DNA of 34,112 nucleotides from Erysipelotrichaceae bacterium. Its GTDB lineage: Bacteria > Bacillota_I > Bacilli_A > Erysipelotrichales > Erysipelotrichaceae. The translations under genes and the position numbers were made by a program. The notes below the pieces were generated by a model. It was not told where the DNA came from. It did not search any database and saw only the letters and a program-made list of their open reading frames with translations. Positions 22,286-30,282 of the stretch are shown here, in pieces. The stretch lies in the NCBI GenBank assembly GCA_003446295.1, contig DMBB01000149.1, positions 1 to 34,112 of the forward strand. Direction: 5' to 3'. Within the stretch, counting starts at the first letter, position 1. Each line of letters starts with the position of its first letter.

Positions 22286-23472
22286 GTGCTGAACGTTTTC
22301 TGAGCAGCCGTGTCAGACCGATCTCTGATTCACTGCTCTGGCAGTTCTTTAATCTTGCCAAAACAGTTGACGGCGTGATCTCGCTGAGTGTCGGTGAACC
22401 GGATTTCCTGACGCCCTGGCATATTTCCGAGGAAGGCATCTATGCGATCGAAAAAGGAAGGACCTACTATCCTCCTACACTGGGTCTGACAAGACTGCGG
22501 ACAGGGATCGTCAGGTATTATGAAAGACGCTTCAATGTGTCCGGCTACAGTGAGTCCAACGTGCTTGTGACAGTCGGTGCCAGTGAAGCAATCGATCTGG
22601 TCTGCAGATCTGTTCTGAATCCCGGTGATGAATGCATCGTGCTTGATCCGGGTTATGTGGCATATGAACCGGCAGTTCTGCTGGCGGAGGCCAGGCCGGT
22701 ATATCTGAAGCTGCGGGAAGAGGACGGGTTCAAGCTGACGCCTGAAGCACTTGAGGCTTGCATTACCGACCGTACAAAGATGATCATTCTGAATTATCCC
22801 AGCAATCCCACCGGCGGCATCATGAGCCAGGAAGACTATGAGAAAGTCATACCGATCCTGAAAAAGCACGATATTCTGATCGTTGCCGATGAGATCTACC
22901 TGGAACTGACATATGACAGGGAACCCTTTTCGATCGGTTCGTTTGAGGAGATCAGGGATCAGCTCGTGATCGTCAGCGGCTTTTCCAAGGCATGGTCAAT
23001 GACAGGGTGGAGACTTGGCTATATGATCGCAGACGAAGATATGATCCACGCATGCAACTCCATTCATCAGTATTCAACGATGGGACCGGCAACGCCCGCC
23101 CAGTTCTCCGCGATCGAAGCGATCAGTGCCCGCAGTGATTCGGATATCGAACATCATTTTGAATCATTCAAAAACCGCAGGAATTTCCTGACAGCACAGC
23201 TGAACAGGATGGGTCTGTACACACCGCTTCCGGAAGGTGCTTTCTATGTATTTGCCAATATCAAGCCCACAGGATTGAGCAGCTATGATTTCTGTCTGCG
23301 TCTGCTGCAGGAAGAAAAGGTATGCATCATTCCAGGTACGGCATTCGGACCGAGCGGGGAAGGCTATGTCAGAATGTCCTATGCATACAGCCTGGAGGAA
23401 CTGAAAACAGCCTGTGAGCGCATTGAGCGTTTCCTTTCGCAGTTTGATATGAAACATGGTACAAATGCCTGA
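22282..23472 (+). CDS. PLP-dependent class I/II aminotransferase
   Basis: 396 residues, fold-type I aspartate aminotransferase superfamily. Signatures: ISLSVGEPDFLTP near the N terminus, YPPTLGLTRLR, NYPSNPTGG (171-179), VADEIY with the PLP-pyridine Asp, and SGFSKAWSMTGWRLGY with the Schiff-base Lys236. The C terminus has GEGYVRMSYA, including the substrate-carboxylate Arg. The enzyme is full length; substrate is probably an aromatic or aspartate-type amino acid but cannot be fixed. The start overlaps the Lrp-type regulator stop (ATGA). A strong terminator follows. Confidence 0.93.
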   Translation: MSAERFLSSRVRPISDSLLWQFFNLAKTVDGVISLSVGEPDFLTPWHISEEGIYAIEKGRTYYPPTLGLTRLRTGIVRYYERRFNVSGYSESNVLVTVGASEAIDLVCRSVLNPGDECIVLDPGYVAYEPAVLLAEARPVYLKLREEDGFKLTPEALEACITDRTKMIILNYPSNPTGGIMSQEDYEKVIPILKKHDILIVADEIYLELTYDREPFSIGSFEEIRDQLVIVSGFSKAWSMTGWRLGYMIADEDMIHACNSIHQYSTMGPATPAQFSAIEAISARSDSDIEHHFESFKNRRNFLTAQLNRMGLYTPLPEGAFYVFANIKPTGLSSYDFCLRLLQEEKVCIIPGTAFGPSGEGYVRMSYAYSLEELKTACERIERFLSQFDMKHGTNA

Positions 23473-23505
23473 GCACCGAAATCATTCAGACATACGGCAT
23501 TAAAT

Positions 23506-23537
23506 GGCTTTCAGCTGGATCGCTGAGAGCCTTTTTC
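23506..23537 (+). terminator. Intrinsic terminator after aminotransferase
   Basis: 10-bp stem GGCTTTCAGC/GCTGAGAGCC (one T-G pair), 6-base loop, then TTTTTC. Confidence 0.88.
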
Positions 23538-23614
23538 TTCAGATCAGAGAATCATGCCGCTGATGTCTGATCGGTCTGCAGAATCAATCGTACCCTCGTT
23601 TTAAGCGTGCTTTC

Positions 23615-23643
23615 TTGACATGCATACGGTTTTTTAATAGTAT
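23615..23643 (+). promoter_or_regulatory. Promoter for the tandem CNNM/CorC-like genes
   Basis: Perfect TTGACA (23615-23620), 17-base spacer, TAGTAT (23638-23643). The start codon at 23687 follows AAGGAGGAAGCTTCCT, where the ribosome binding site is part of an AGGAAGCTTCCT palindrome. Confidence 0.8.
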
Positions 23644-23686
23644 TTTGCTATATTTGTCCCTTAGGTACAGAAGGAGGAAGCTTCCT

Positions 23687-24973
23687 ATGGATGATGGCGG
23701 TAGTATAACGCCCCTGCTTATTACGATACTGCTGATACTATTCGCAGATTTTGCTGCGGTCAGTGAGACAGCTCTGGCGTCGGTTTCGAAGGTCAGAATG
23801 AAAACGCTTGCGGACCACGGGAATCAGAAAGCACAACAAGTCCTGGATGCTTTGGATAATTTTGACCGTACGATCAGTACACTGCTGATCTGCACGAATA
23901 TAGCGCACCTGGCGATCGCTTCCATTGTTACGGTGGAGGTGACAAAACGCTGGGGTCTTTCTGCTGTAACGATATCGACATTGATCACATCTCTGGTACT
24001 ATTCTTTATTGCAGAGATGCTGCCGAAAAGCATTGCCAAGAAATACAGCGAAAAACTGTCGCTGTGGTGCATACCGTTCCTGACATTCCTGATCGGACTG
24101 TTCCGCCCGGTCTCTCTGCTGCTGGCAGCGATCGGATCCTTTGCGGCTCAGTTTGTTAAAGGAGATCCGCCCGTCTCGGCTACGGAAGAAGAGATCCAGG
24201 ACATCATTGAAGATATGACGGAAGAAGGTACTCTTGACGAAGAACACGGGGACCTCATTTCATCGGCTCTGGAATTCAACGATCTGACTGTGGAAAGCAT
24301 CCTGACGCCCCGCGTGGATGTATGCGCACTTGATATCGATGCGACGCCGGAAGAGATGCTTGAAGAGATCCGTACTCAGAATCACAGCCGTCTGCCGGTA
24401 TATGAAGGAAATATCGATCATATCATCGGGATCCTTCAGATCAGAAAGTATATCCGTTCTTATCTGAAGGAAGGGGCTTCAGTCGATGTGCGTTCCATGC
24501 TTGATGAACCGTTCTATGTGACGGAGAACGCCAAGATCGATGAGCTGCTTCCGAAAATGAGCCGTGAAAGACAGAGCATTGCGATCGTTACGGATCATTA
24601 CGGCGGAACTGTCGGCATCGTGACGACAGAAGACATTCTGGAGACACTGGTAGGTGATATCTGGGATGAAGATGATGTTGTGGAAGATCCGTGCATTGAT
24701 CTGAAAAACGGCAGCTGGCTCGTTGATGCGGAAGAAACAGTCACGGATACATTCTGGAATATCGGCTTTGACGATCCCGAAGAAGATGAATCCCTGTCCA
24801 ACAAGCGTATCGGTGAATGGGTGTTTGAACACTTCCAGGAGGTGCCTGAGGTACAGGAATCCTTTGTTTACCATGGACTGATCGTATCTGTTGCCAGCAT
24901 GGATCATAACAGGATCCTGAAGGTCATGATCAGACTGCCCAAGGAAAAGAAGGAAGGAGAGGAAACAGTATGA
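23687..24973 (+). CDS. CNNM/CorC-like transporter (DUF21-CBS-CorC_HlyC), first of pair
   Basis: 428 residues. N-terminal DUF21 membrane domain (about 1-180) with helices near LLITILLILFADFAAVSETALASVS, LLICTNIAHLAIASIV and LITSLVLFFIAEMLPKSIAKK. A Bateman pair of CBS domains follows (TPRVDVCALDID, then IAIVTDHYGGTVGIVTTEDILETLVGDI). The C-terminal CorC_HlyC domain has GSWLVDAEETVTDTF. The family includes CNNM/MpfA magnesium exporters and so-called hemolysin-like proteins; Mg2+ export is the likely role. Start ATG 23687 after AAGGAGG. Its end overlaps the second paralogue by four bases, so both are made together. Confidence 0.9.
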   Translation: MDDGGSITPLLITILLILFADFAAVSETALASVSKVRMKTLADHGNQKAQQVLDALDNFDRTISTLLICTNIAHLAIASIVTVEVTKRWGLSAVTISTLITSLVLFFIAEMLPKSIAKKYSEKLSLWCIPFLTFLIGLFRPVSLLLAAIGSFAAQFVKGDPPVSATEEEIQDIIEDMTEEGTLDEEHGDLISSALEFNDLTVESILTPRVDVCALDIDATPEEMLEEIRTQNHSRLPVYEGNIDHIIGILQIRKYIRSYLKEGASVDVRSMLDEPFYVTENAKIDELLPKMSRERQSIAIVTDHYGGTVGIVTTEDILETLVGDIWDEDDVVEDPCIDLKNGSWLVDAEETVTDTFWNIGFDDPEEDESLSNKRIGEWVFEHFQEVPEVQESFVYHGLIVSVASMDHNRILKVMIRLPKEKKEGEETV

Positions 24974-26235
24974 CGATCTATTTCGTAATTGCGGGAATCG
25001 TCCTGTGTATTTATCTGTCGAATTTCTTCTCCGGTGCAGAAATGGCCTATTCTTCCTGCAATCTGCTCCGACTGGAGAATGAGCGTGATGCCGGTTCCGT
25101 ACCGGCAGCGATCGCTGTTTATATTGCCGAACATTTCGATGACGCGCTGAGTTCGATCCTGATCGGAAACAACCTGGTCAATATTGCCAGCTCCTCACTT
25201 GCGACAGTCGCAGTGCTGCTGCTGACGGGAAGCGATGAAATGACATGGGCTGCAACAACGATCATGACGATCCTTGTGATCATATTCGGTGAAACGATCC
25301 CTAAGATCACGGTGAAGCAAGGCGCAAACAGGTTTGCGATGAAATATGCTTATCCTGTCAGGATCCTGATGTTTGTCCTGAAACCGCTGGTCGTACTGGT
25401 CGTGGGTCTGGTGAATCTGCTGACCATGTTCATGAAAGGGGAAGCGGATCCGGAAGACAATGATGAGAAGGTGGAAGAACTGCAGTCGATCATTGAAACA
25501 GCAGAGAATGAGGATGTGATTGACGAGGAAGAGAGCGAGCTTGTTCAGGCAGCGATCCATTTCTCCGATGTATCCGCATCCGAGGCAATGACTGCCAGAG
25601 TCGACGTGCTGGCGATCGATATTGACAGCACATGGGAAGAGATCCTGGAGGTCATTGAGGAAACGCATTATACGCGCATTCCCGTTTATGAAGACAGCAT
25701 TGACCATATTATCGGCGTTCTGCATATGAACAGATTCCTGAAGGCAATGACTGAGAGTGAACGCGTGGATATCCGTTCACTGCTGATGGAACCGTGCTAT
25801 GTTTATAAAACGACCAAGCTTCCGGAAGTGCTGAACACATTCCGCAAAGCAAGACAGCATCTGGCTGTTGTCGTTGATGAGTACGGCGGTACCCAGGGCA
25901 TCATTTCCATGGAAGACGTTCTTGAACAGGTGGTCGGCGATATCTGGGACGAAAGTGATACTGTCCAGGATGAAGTGGTTCAAAGGACCGAAACGGAATA
26001 TGAGATCGACGGCGATATGCCGATCACTAATTTCCTGGATCTGCTCGGCATCCGTGAAGATCAGTTCGACTGTGAAAGCGAAACAGTAGGCGGATGGACA
26101 GTAGAGCACTTCGGAACATTCCCCAAACCGGGAAACTCGTTCCATGATCACGGATTTACGCTGACGGTGCTGGCAATGGGCGATCATCGTGTAGAAAAAG
26201 TCCTAGTCAAACTTGACCAGAAAGAAGAACAGTAA
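24970..26235 (+). CDS. CNNM/CorC-like transporter (DUF21-CBS-CorC_HlyC), second of pair
   Basis: 421 residues with the same three-part layout: DUF21 with three to four membrane helices (FSGAEMAYSSCNLLRLENE, ILIGNNLVNIASSSLATVA, IIFGETIPKITVKQGANRFA), CBS pair (ARVDVLAIDID and VVVDEYGGTQGIISMEDVLEQVVGDI) and a C-terminal CorC_HlyC domain (YEIDGDMPITNFLDLLGI). It keeps the canonical FGETIPK motif, which in the first copy reads IAEMLPK. Coupled by ATGA overlap. A heteromeric or functionally diverged pair of divalent-cation exporters is possible. Ended by the convergent terminator at 26265. Confidence 0.92.
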   Translation: MTIYFVIAGIVLCIYLSNFFSGAEMAYSSCNLLRLENERDAGSVPAAIAVYIAEHFDDALSSILIGNNLVNIASSSLATVAVLLLTGSDEMTWAATTIMTILVIIFGETIPKITVKQGANRFAMKYAYPVRILMFVLKPLVVLVVGLVNLLTMFMKGEADPEDNDEKVEELQSIIETAENEDVIDEEESELVQAAIHFSDVSASEAMTARVDVLAIDIDSTWEEILEVIEETHYTRIPVYEDSIDHIIGVLHMNRFLKAMTESERVDIRSLLMEPCYVYKTTKLPEVLNTFRKARQHLAVVVDEYGGTQGIISMEDVLEQVVGDIWDESDTVQDEVVQRTETEYEIDGDMPITNFLDLLGIREDQFDCESETVGGWTVEHFGTFPKPGNSFHDHGFTLTVLAMGDHRVEKVLVKLDQKEEQ

Positions 26236-26264
26236 GCGGTTCTTTCGCAAAAAACGCAGCTGAC

Positions 26265-26298
26265 AAAAAAGGTTTCCGTGTTTGGAAACCTTTCGTTT
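26265..26298. terminator. Bidirectional intrinsic terminator
   Basis: 10-bp perfect stem AAAGGTTTCC/GGAAACCTTT, 6-base loop, flanked by six A residues on the left (a T-run for the minus strand) and CGTTT on the right. Shared by the convergent CNNM-like pair and the 344-residue gene. Confidence 0.85.
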
Positions 26299-26307
26299 AT
26301 ATCGTGA

Positions 26308-27342
26308 TCAGGACCTGCCGTATTTTGAAGCATTCGCTACTTTGAGACCGGACTCTTCGATCGTCTTCACCAGTTCTTCGCGGGAATAAGTACCATCGCT
26401 GATCATTTTTTTGATATTCCCGCCGAAATATATGACCGGCGTCCCTGCCGGGGCATGCCTGTGCAGTTCACGCGGAGCCCATCCTCTCATATACCATGAG
26501 TGCATGGAATTGAGCAGATCGGTTATCTTCTGTACAAGCATTCTGAACTCATCTTCTGTCAGAACAACGCCGGCTTCTTCCAGATCATCAACGAGCATGT
26601 GCAGATTTCTGGTGAATTCCAAATCACTGCACTGATACCGTTCTTTATATTCTTTCAGCAGACGTTCAGAAGCAGAAAGTGTCTCAAGACTTTTGACCGT
26701 TTGTCTCCAGTAATTCCCTTCGGCGCCCTTCCTGTTTCCGTACATCTCGTTCATGTCTCTGTCATAAACTGTTTCAAGGCGGAAATCCTTAAGCGGTTTG
26801 CCAAGGTACGGGTTCGGTTTCATGGTTTGAAATGTGTCTTTGACTTCCGGCAATGAAGAAACAAGCTGATCAAGGAAGTGAAGCAACTGTATTTCTTCAG
26901 GCGAAGCAGGATCATCCCGGTACGCAAGGATATCCTCCGGAAAGTACAAAGGATAGTTCATACTGCTCTCATTGATCGACTGGACACAATTGAATCTGTA
27001 CCAGCCGGGCACAACAGCGTCTTTCCTGACGACCTGCCGGTCTGCGTTTTTCGGAGTCTCAAGAGAGTAGATCTCATTGATCTCATAAACGTAATACGGC
27101 TGTTCTTCACGTCTGGCAATACCGGTGAATTTCATCAGTTTCGAGCGCCTGATCTTGGGATACTCATTGCGCAGTGCACAGCCTTCATATACGTCATAGA
27201 TGTCCTGAACGGATATTACACCGTACAGGTTCGCACAGGACTGAAATAAAGCATGCAGAAATTCGCTTTCGATGTCTGTGATTCCGGCTTCTGCATACAG
27301 CTTCCGGAGGCTTTTCTCGCTCAAAGGCTTTGGGTAGGTCAT
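26308..27342 (-). CDS. Unrecognised 344-residue protein
   Basis: I do not recognise this family with confidence. No signal peptide or membrane helix; soluble, mostly helical by eye. The first 75 residues (SLRKLYAEAG... VISVQDIYDVYEGC... KIRRSKLMKFTGIAR) look like a helical module. A segment MHSWYMRGWAPRELHRH near residue 290 recalls the W-x-x-x-G-x-x-P-x-E-L element found in some uncharacterised Bacillota proteins, sometimes with SEC-C motifs; no Cys-rich SEC-C tail is present here. The start has AGGAG about 10 bases upstream and a promoter. Single gene between convergent and divergent neighbours. Codon use looks ordinary. Confidence 0.7.
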   Translation of the reverse strand: MTYPKPLSEKSLRKLYAEAGITDIESEFLHALFQSCANLYGVISVQDIYDVYEGCALRNEYPKIRRSKLMKFTGIARREEQPYYVYEINEIYSLETPKNADRQVVRKDAVVPGWYRFNCVQSINESSMNYPLYFPEDILAYRDDPASPEEIQLLHFLDQLVSSLPEVKDTFQTMKPNPYLGKPLKDFRLETVYDRDMNEMYGNRKGAEGNYWRQTVKSLETLSASERLLKEYKERYQCSDLEFTRNLHMLVDDLEEAGVVLTEDEFRMLVQKITDLLNSMHSWYMRGWAPRELHRHAPAGTPVIYFGGNIKKMISDGTYSREELVKTIEESGLKVANASKYGRS

Positions 27343-27365
27343 AATATCACGGCTCCTGTAAACCC

Positions 27366-27394
27366 ATTTTATAAAAAATCTGAAGAATTGTCAG
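27366..27394 (-). promoter_or_regulatory. Promoter of the 344-residue gene
   Basis: Minus strand: CTGACA (27394-27389), 17-base spacer, TAAAAT (27371-27366), upstream of AGGAG and the ATG at 27342. Confidence 0.55.
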
Positions 27395-27475
27395 ACGATC
27401 ATATATCTATTTCAGCACTGCCTGTCATCCAGCGTGTTTATCGTACGATTTATGCATAATGACGCAAAAAAATGA

Positions 27476-27504
27476 TTGCCTTTGTTCTGCTGTTCCGTTA
27501 TAAT
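27476..27504 (+). promoter_or_regulatory. Promoter of the rpsF-ssb-rpsR operon
   Basis: TTGCCT (27476-27481), 17-base spacer, perfect TATAAT (27499-27504). Predicted start of transcription near 27511 leaves a leader of about 63 bases. Confidence 0.82.
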
Positions 27505-27510
27505 CTTCTT

Positions 27511-27573
27511 CGCGAGTAGAGAAATCTGCTCCTTGCCAGAAATGGCCGTATAGACCAGAAGGAGGTGTACAAG
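27511..27573 (+). promoter_or_regulatory. rpsF leader, candidate S6:S18 autoregulatory RNA
   Basis: CTCCTT (27529-27534) can pair with AAGGAG (27559-27564), which is the rpsF ribosome binding site. The enclosed segment includes TGGCCG...CCA, with a CCG triplet bulge. A competing hairpin, GAGTAGA-GAAA-TCTGCTC (27514-27531), uses part of the same anti-site. Published work describes an rpsF leader motif with a CCG element bound by the S6:S18 complex; the match here is by eye. Confidence 0.5.
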
Positions 27574-27882
27574 ATGAAAAAGTATGAAGTCATGTACATC
27601 GTCAATGCGAATGTTGAAGAAGAAAAGCGCACTGCTCTGATCGAATCCCTGGCTGGAATTATCACAGACCACGGCGGAAAGATCACAAAGACAAATGAGT
27701 GGGGCATGCGCGACTTCGCGTACGAGATTGACGACATGACCAAAGGTTACTATGTAGTAGTAAGCTTTGAGGCCGACAACGAATGCGTAGCAGAATTTGA
27801 TCGTCTGATGCGTATCAACGCAAGTGTTGTTCGTTTCCTGATTACCCGTGACGAAGCTCCGGTTCAGGAGGCAAAGAAGTGA
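27574..27882 (+). CDS. rpsF: Ribosomal protein S6
   Basis: 102 residues, a normal length for bS6, a 30S protein that pairs with S18 in the platform. MKKYEVMYIVNANVEEEKR, GKITKTNEWGMRDFAYEIDD, KGYYVVVSFEAD and NASVVRFLITRDE all match the ferredoxin-like S6 fold. The start is ATG 27574 behind AAGGAGGT; an in-frame GTG at 27565 lies within the ribosome binding site and is rejected. The ssb start overlaps its stop by four bases. Confidence 0.97.
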   Translation: MKKYEVMYIVNANVEEEKRTALIESLAGIITDHGGKITKTNEWGMRDFAYEIDDMTKGYYVVVSFEADNECVAEFDRLMRINASVVRFLITRDEAPVQEAKK

Positions 27883-28355
27883 ATCGTGTCGAATTAGTGG
27901 GCAGACTGACAAGAGATGTAGAAGTCAGAAAGACGCAAAGCAATCTTTCTGTAGCATCATTCACAGTTGCCTGTGATCGCCGCGTTTCCAGAGATCAGCA
28001 GAATCAGGGCCAGCAGACAGCTGATTTTATCAGCTGCGTTGCCTGGAGACAGACAGCTGATTTCCTTGGCTCCTATGCACGCAAAGGCGCAATGGTCGCT
28101 GTTGAGGGAAGGATCCAGACCCGCAATTATGATGACCGCGACGGTAAGCGTGTATACGTAACTGAAGTCGTAGCTGATCACGTTCAGCTCCTGGAATCAC
28201 GTTCTCAGTCTCAGGCAAGACAGGATGCAGCTCCGGCTTATCCTTCTTACCAGAATGAACCGCAGAATGATCCGTTTGGAACAAATGATTTCAGCAGTGC
28301 TGATTTTAACACAGGGCCGGGTCTTGATATTTCAAGCGATGACCTGCCTTTCTAA
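27879..28355 (+). CDS. ssb: Single-stranded DNA-binding protein
   Basis: 158 residues. The OB-fold occupies about residues 1-105: MNRVELVGRLTRDVEVR, FISCVAWRQTADFLGSYARKGAMVAVEGRI (parts), TRNYDDRDGKRVYVTEVVAD. A Q/N/P-rich flexible linker follows, ending in the acidic SSDDLPF tip that recruits replication and repair partners. It starts at GTG 27879, overlapping the rpsF stop (GTGA), the conserved rpsF-ssb-rpsR arrangement. Confidence 0.97.
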   Translation: MNRVELVGRLTRDVEVRKTQSNLSVASFTVACDRRVSRDQQNQGQQTADFISCVAWRQTADFLGSYARKGAMVAVEGRIQTRNYDDRDGKRVYVTEVVADHVQLLESRSQSQARQDAAPAYPSYQNEPQNDPFGTNDFSSADFNTGPGLDISSDDLPF

Positions 28356-28373
28356 GAAACGAAGGAGAATAAC

Positions 28374-28604
28374 ATGGCTTACAGGAAGCAGAGAATGGGT
28401 GGCCGTAAAGTTTGCTACTTTACAAAAAACAACATCACCTATATCGACTATAAGGATGTCGAACTTCTGAAGAAGTTCATTGGCACAAACGGAAAGATCC
28501 TTCCGAGACGTGTCACGGGTACAAAAGCAAAGTATCAGCGTATGCTGGCTGTTGCGATCAAGCGTGCTCGTCAGATGGCACTCCTGCCTTACGTCGGAGA
28601 GTAA
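28374..28604 (+). CDS. rpsR: Ribosomal protein S18
   Basis: 76 residues, standard for bS18. [25 protein letters not shown] and [34 protein letters not shown] (read in parts) are characteristic. It keeps a single Cys in the RKVCYF segment. AAGGAGAATAAC precedes the ATG. Last gene of the operon, ended by a strong terminator 10 bases after the stop. Confidence 0.97.
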   Translation: MAYRKQRMGGRKVCYFTKNNITYIDYKDVELLKKFIGTNGKILPRRVTGTKAKYQRMLAVAIKRARQMALLPYVGE

Positions 28605-28614
28605 CAAGCACATT

Positions 28615-28640
28615 GCCGTCAGAAATGACGGCTTTTGTTT
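28615..28640 (+). terminator. Intrinsic terminator after rpsR
   Basis: 7-bp stem GCCGTCA/TGACGGC with a GAAA tetraloop, then TTTTGTTTT. Confidence 0.9.
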
Positions 28641-28688
28641 TGGCTGAAATGCAGGTAACATATTATGTAATGATCACCGGAGGGGAAT

Positions 28689-30146
28689 ATGCGGTTTGAA
28701 AGAAGTAAAGCAGCGGAATATATGGTTTATATCATTCTGTTTCTGTTTTTTGTGCTGATATTTCACTGGTCACCGCTGGCAGGCGATGACTGGGTATACG
28801 CCAGTGAAGTACGTTACTCCAATGCCTTTGCCCAGACAGCATACGCTTATATGACATGGTCGGGCCGTGTCCTGAGTGAATTCTGGGGCTTTGTGTTTAC
28901 TGACCGCAAGATCATATGGGAGATCTCCGGGGCGTTTTTAATGGTCGTAACAGTATGGGCGATGCTGAAGCTGAACAGGAAGCAGTACCGGCTCGCAGAC
29001 GTTCTGTTTACGGTATTCCTGGTCCTTACTGTGCCCAGAATGATCAGAACGCAGACATATACATTTGCGGTCGGATTTGCGGCATATACAATTCCGATCC
29101 CGCTCTGGCTGATCCATCTTTCCCTGCTGAAAGGCTATCTGCTTGAAGACAGGAGATCTGCCGGGAATGTGATCCTGATGTGTGTCCTCAGCATTGCCAT
29201 ATCACTGCATATGGAAAACATGTCTGTGCTGATCGCATTTACGAACTTTGCGGCAGTTGTATATGCGCTTTATATGAAGAAATGCGACCGGAATCTCTGG
29301 ATCGTGCTGGGATGCACTGCTGCAGCTTGTCTGGTCATGTTTCTTGCCCCGGGCACGAGCGTGAGACTGGAAGATGACTTCTCACAGGCCCAGGCACTTG
29401 ATCTGATGCGCATCATCAACAACTGGAAGCCGTTCCTTTATATGTCGCTGTATTTCGCTGACGCGGTCAATACATGCCTGTGCGTGATCCTGGTCATAAA
29501 GTTCTGGTTCAAGGAAAACAGAAGCCGTGCAGATCTGGTGTGCACTGCGGTATTCGCGGCAGAACTGATCCTGACGTGGATCAACGGGTTCTCCAGTCCT
29601 TTCATTGATACATTGTGGTGCATCATCTGGTACGGAACATTGATCTATGCGCTGCGCTCTGATGTGCTGCATGTGTTCCTTGTCCTCGGCTGTCTTGCGG
29701 CAGACGGGATCATGGTGCTTTCACCGAGCTTTCCCGAACGTACCGCTGTATACGGCGTATACTGCATGATCGCTCTGGCAAGCCTGCTGCTGCGGGAACT
29801 GCCGCTTCGCTTCAGACCGGAAAAGGCACTGACATGCCTTTGCGCTGCAGGTGTGCTGCTTGGCTTCGCACACTTCGGAAGGATCTATTATCAGGTCCAT
29901 CTGATCAATATCGTGCGTATTGCCCAGGTCAGATATTATCAGAAACGTCCTGACGCCGGAGAAGCATGGTTCCTTGCCTATCCTCTGGGAACGATCCATT
30001 CCGCCAATATAGATTATGAGGAAGACGTTGACCATATATGGGGGTTCAAGGAATATTATTACCTGAATCAGGATCTGCATCTGAATTTCTATTACCTTGA
30101 TAACTATGACAGACAGTCGATCATGGCTGAGCTGCCTGAAGAGTGA
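28689..30146 (+). CDS. DUF6056-like polytopic membrane protein, possible GT-C-type glycosyltransferase
   Basis: 485 residues with about ten to twelve hydrophobic helices. The first extracytoplasmic loop has SPLAGDDWVYASEV and YMTWSGRVLSEFWG, the conserved GDDW and W-x-GR features I associate with DUF6056, whose topology suggests a lipid-linked-sugar-dependent glycosyltransferase of the GT-C class; this activity is inference. Helices end near residue 400, followed by a soluble C-terminal tail with IDYEEDVDHIWG. GGAGGGG precedes ATG. Flanked by terminators on both sides, so it is an independent unit placed between two conserved translation/replication clusters. Confidence 0.72.
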   Translation: MRFERSKAAEYMVYIILFLFFVLIFHWSPLAGDDWVYASEVRYSNAFAQTAYAYMTWSGRVLSEFWGFVFTDRKIIWEISGAFLMVVTVWAMLKLNRKQYRLADVLFTVFLVLTVPRMIRTQTYTFAVGFAAYTIPIPLWLIHLSLLKGYLLEDRRSAGNVILMCVLSIAISLHMENMSVLIAFTNFAAVVYALYMKKCDRNLWIVLGCTAAACLVMFLAPGTSVRLEDDFSQAQALDLMRIINNWKPFLYMSLYFADAVNTCLCVILVIKFWFKENRSRADLVCTAVFAAELILTWINGFSSPFIDTLWCIIWYGTLIYALRSDVLHVFLVLGCLAADGIMVLSPSFPERTAVYGVYCMIALASLLLRELPLRFRPEKALTCLCAAGVLLGFAHFGRIYYQVHLINIVRIAQVRYYQKRPDAGEAWFLAYPLGTIHSANIDYEEDVDHIWGFKEYYYLNQDLHLNFYYLDNYDRQSIMAELPEE

Positions 30147-30151
30147 CCACT

Positions 30152-30172
30152 GCCGGCGGAAGCCGGCTTTTG
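30152..30172 (+). terminator. Intrinsic terminator after the DUF6056-like gene
   Basis: GCCGGC-GGAA-GCCGGC stem-loop followed by TTTTG, 5 bases after the stop codon. Confidence 0.8.
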
Positions 30173-30222
30173 TGACGGAATTCTGAAAATCATATGTCAC
30201 AGGATGTTGAAAATTCGTAGTA

Positions 30223-30231
30223 TGCTATAAT
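30223..30231 (+). promoter_or_regulatory. Extended -10 promoter for yybS-gdpP-rplI-dnaB
   Basis: TGCTATAAT with a perfect -10 TATAAT (30226-30231). No good -35 is visible 16-18 bases upstream. The start codon at 30283 has CAGGAG. Confidence 0.65.
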
Positions 30232-30282
30232 AAACTGCGTCCGATTCCGGATGATTTGTTTTTAATATTCTCAGGAGCAGAA

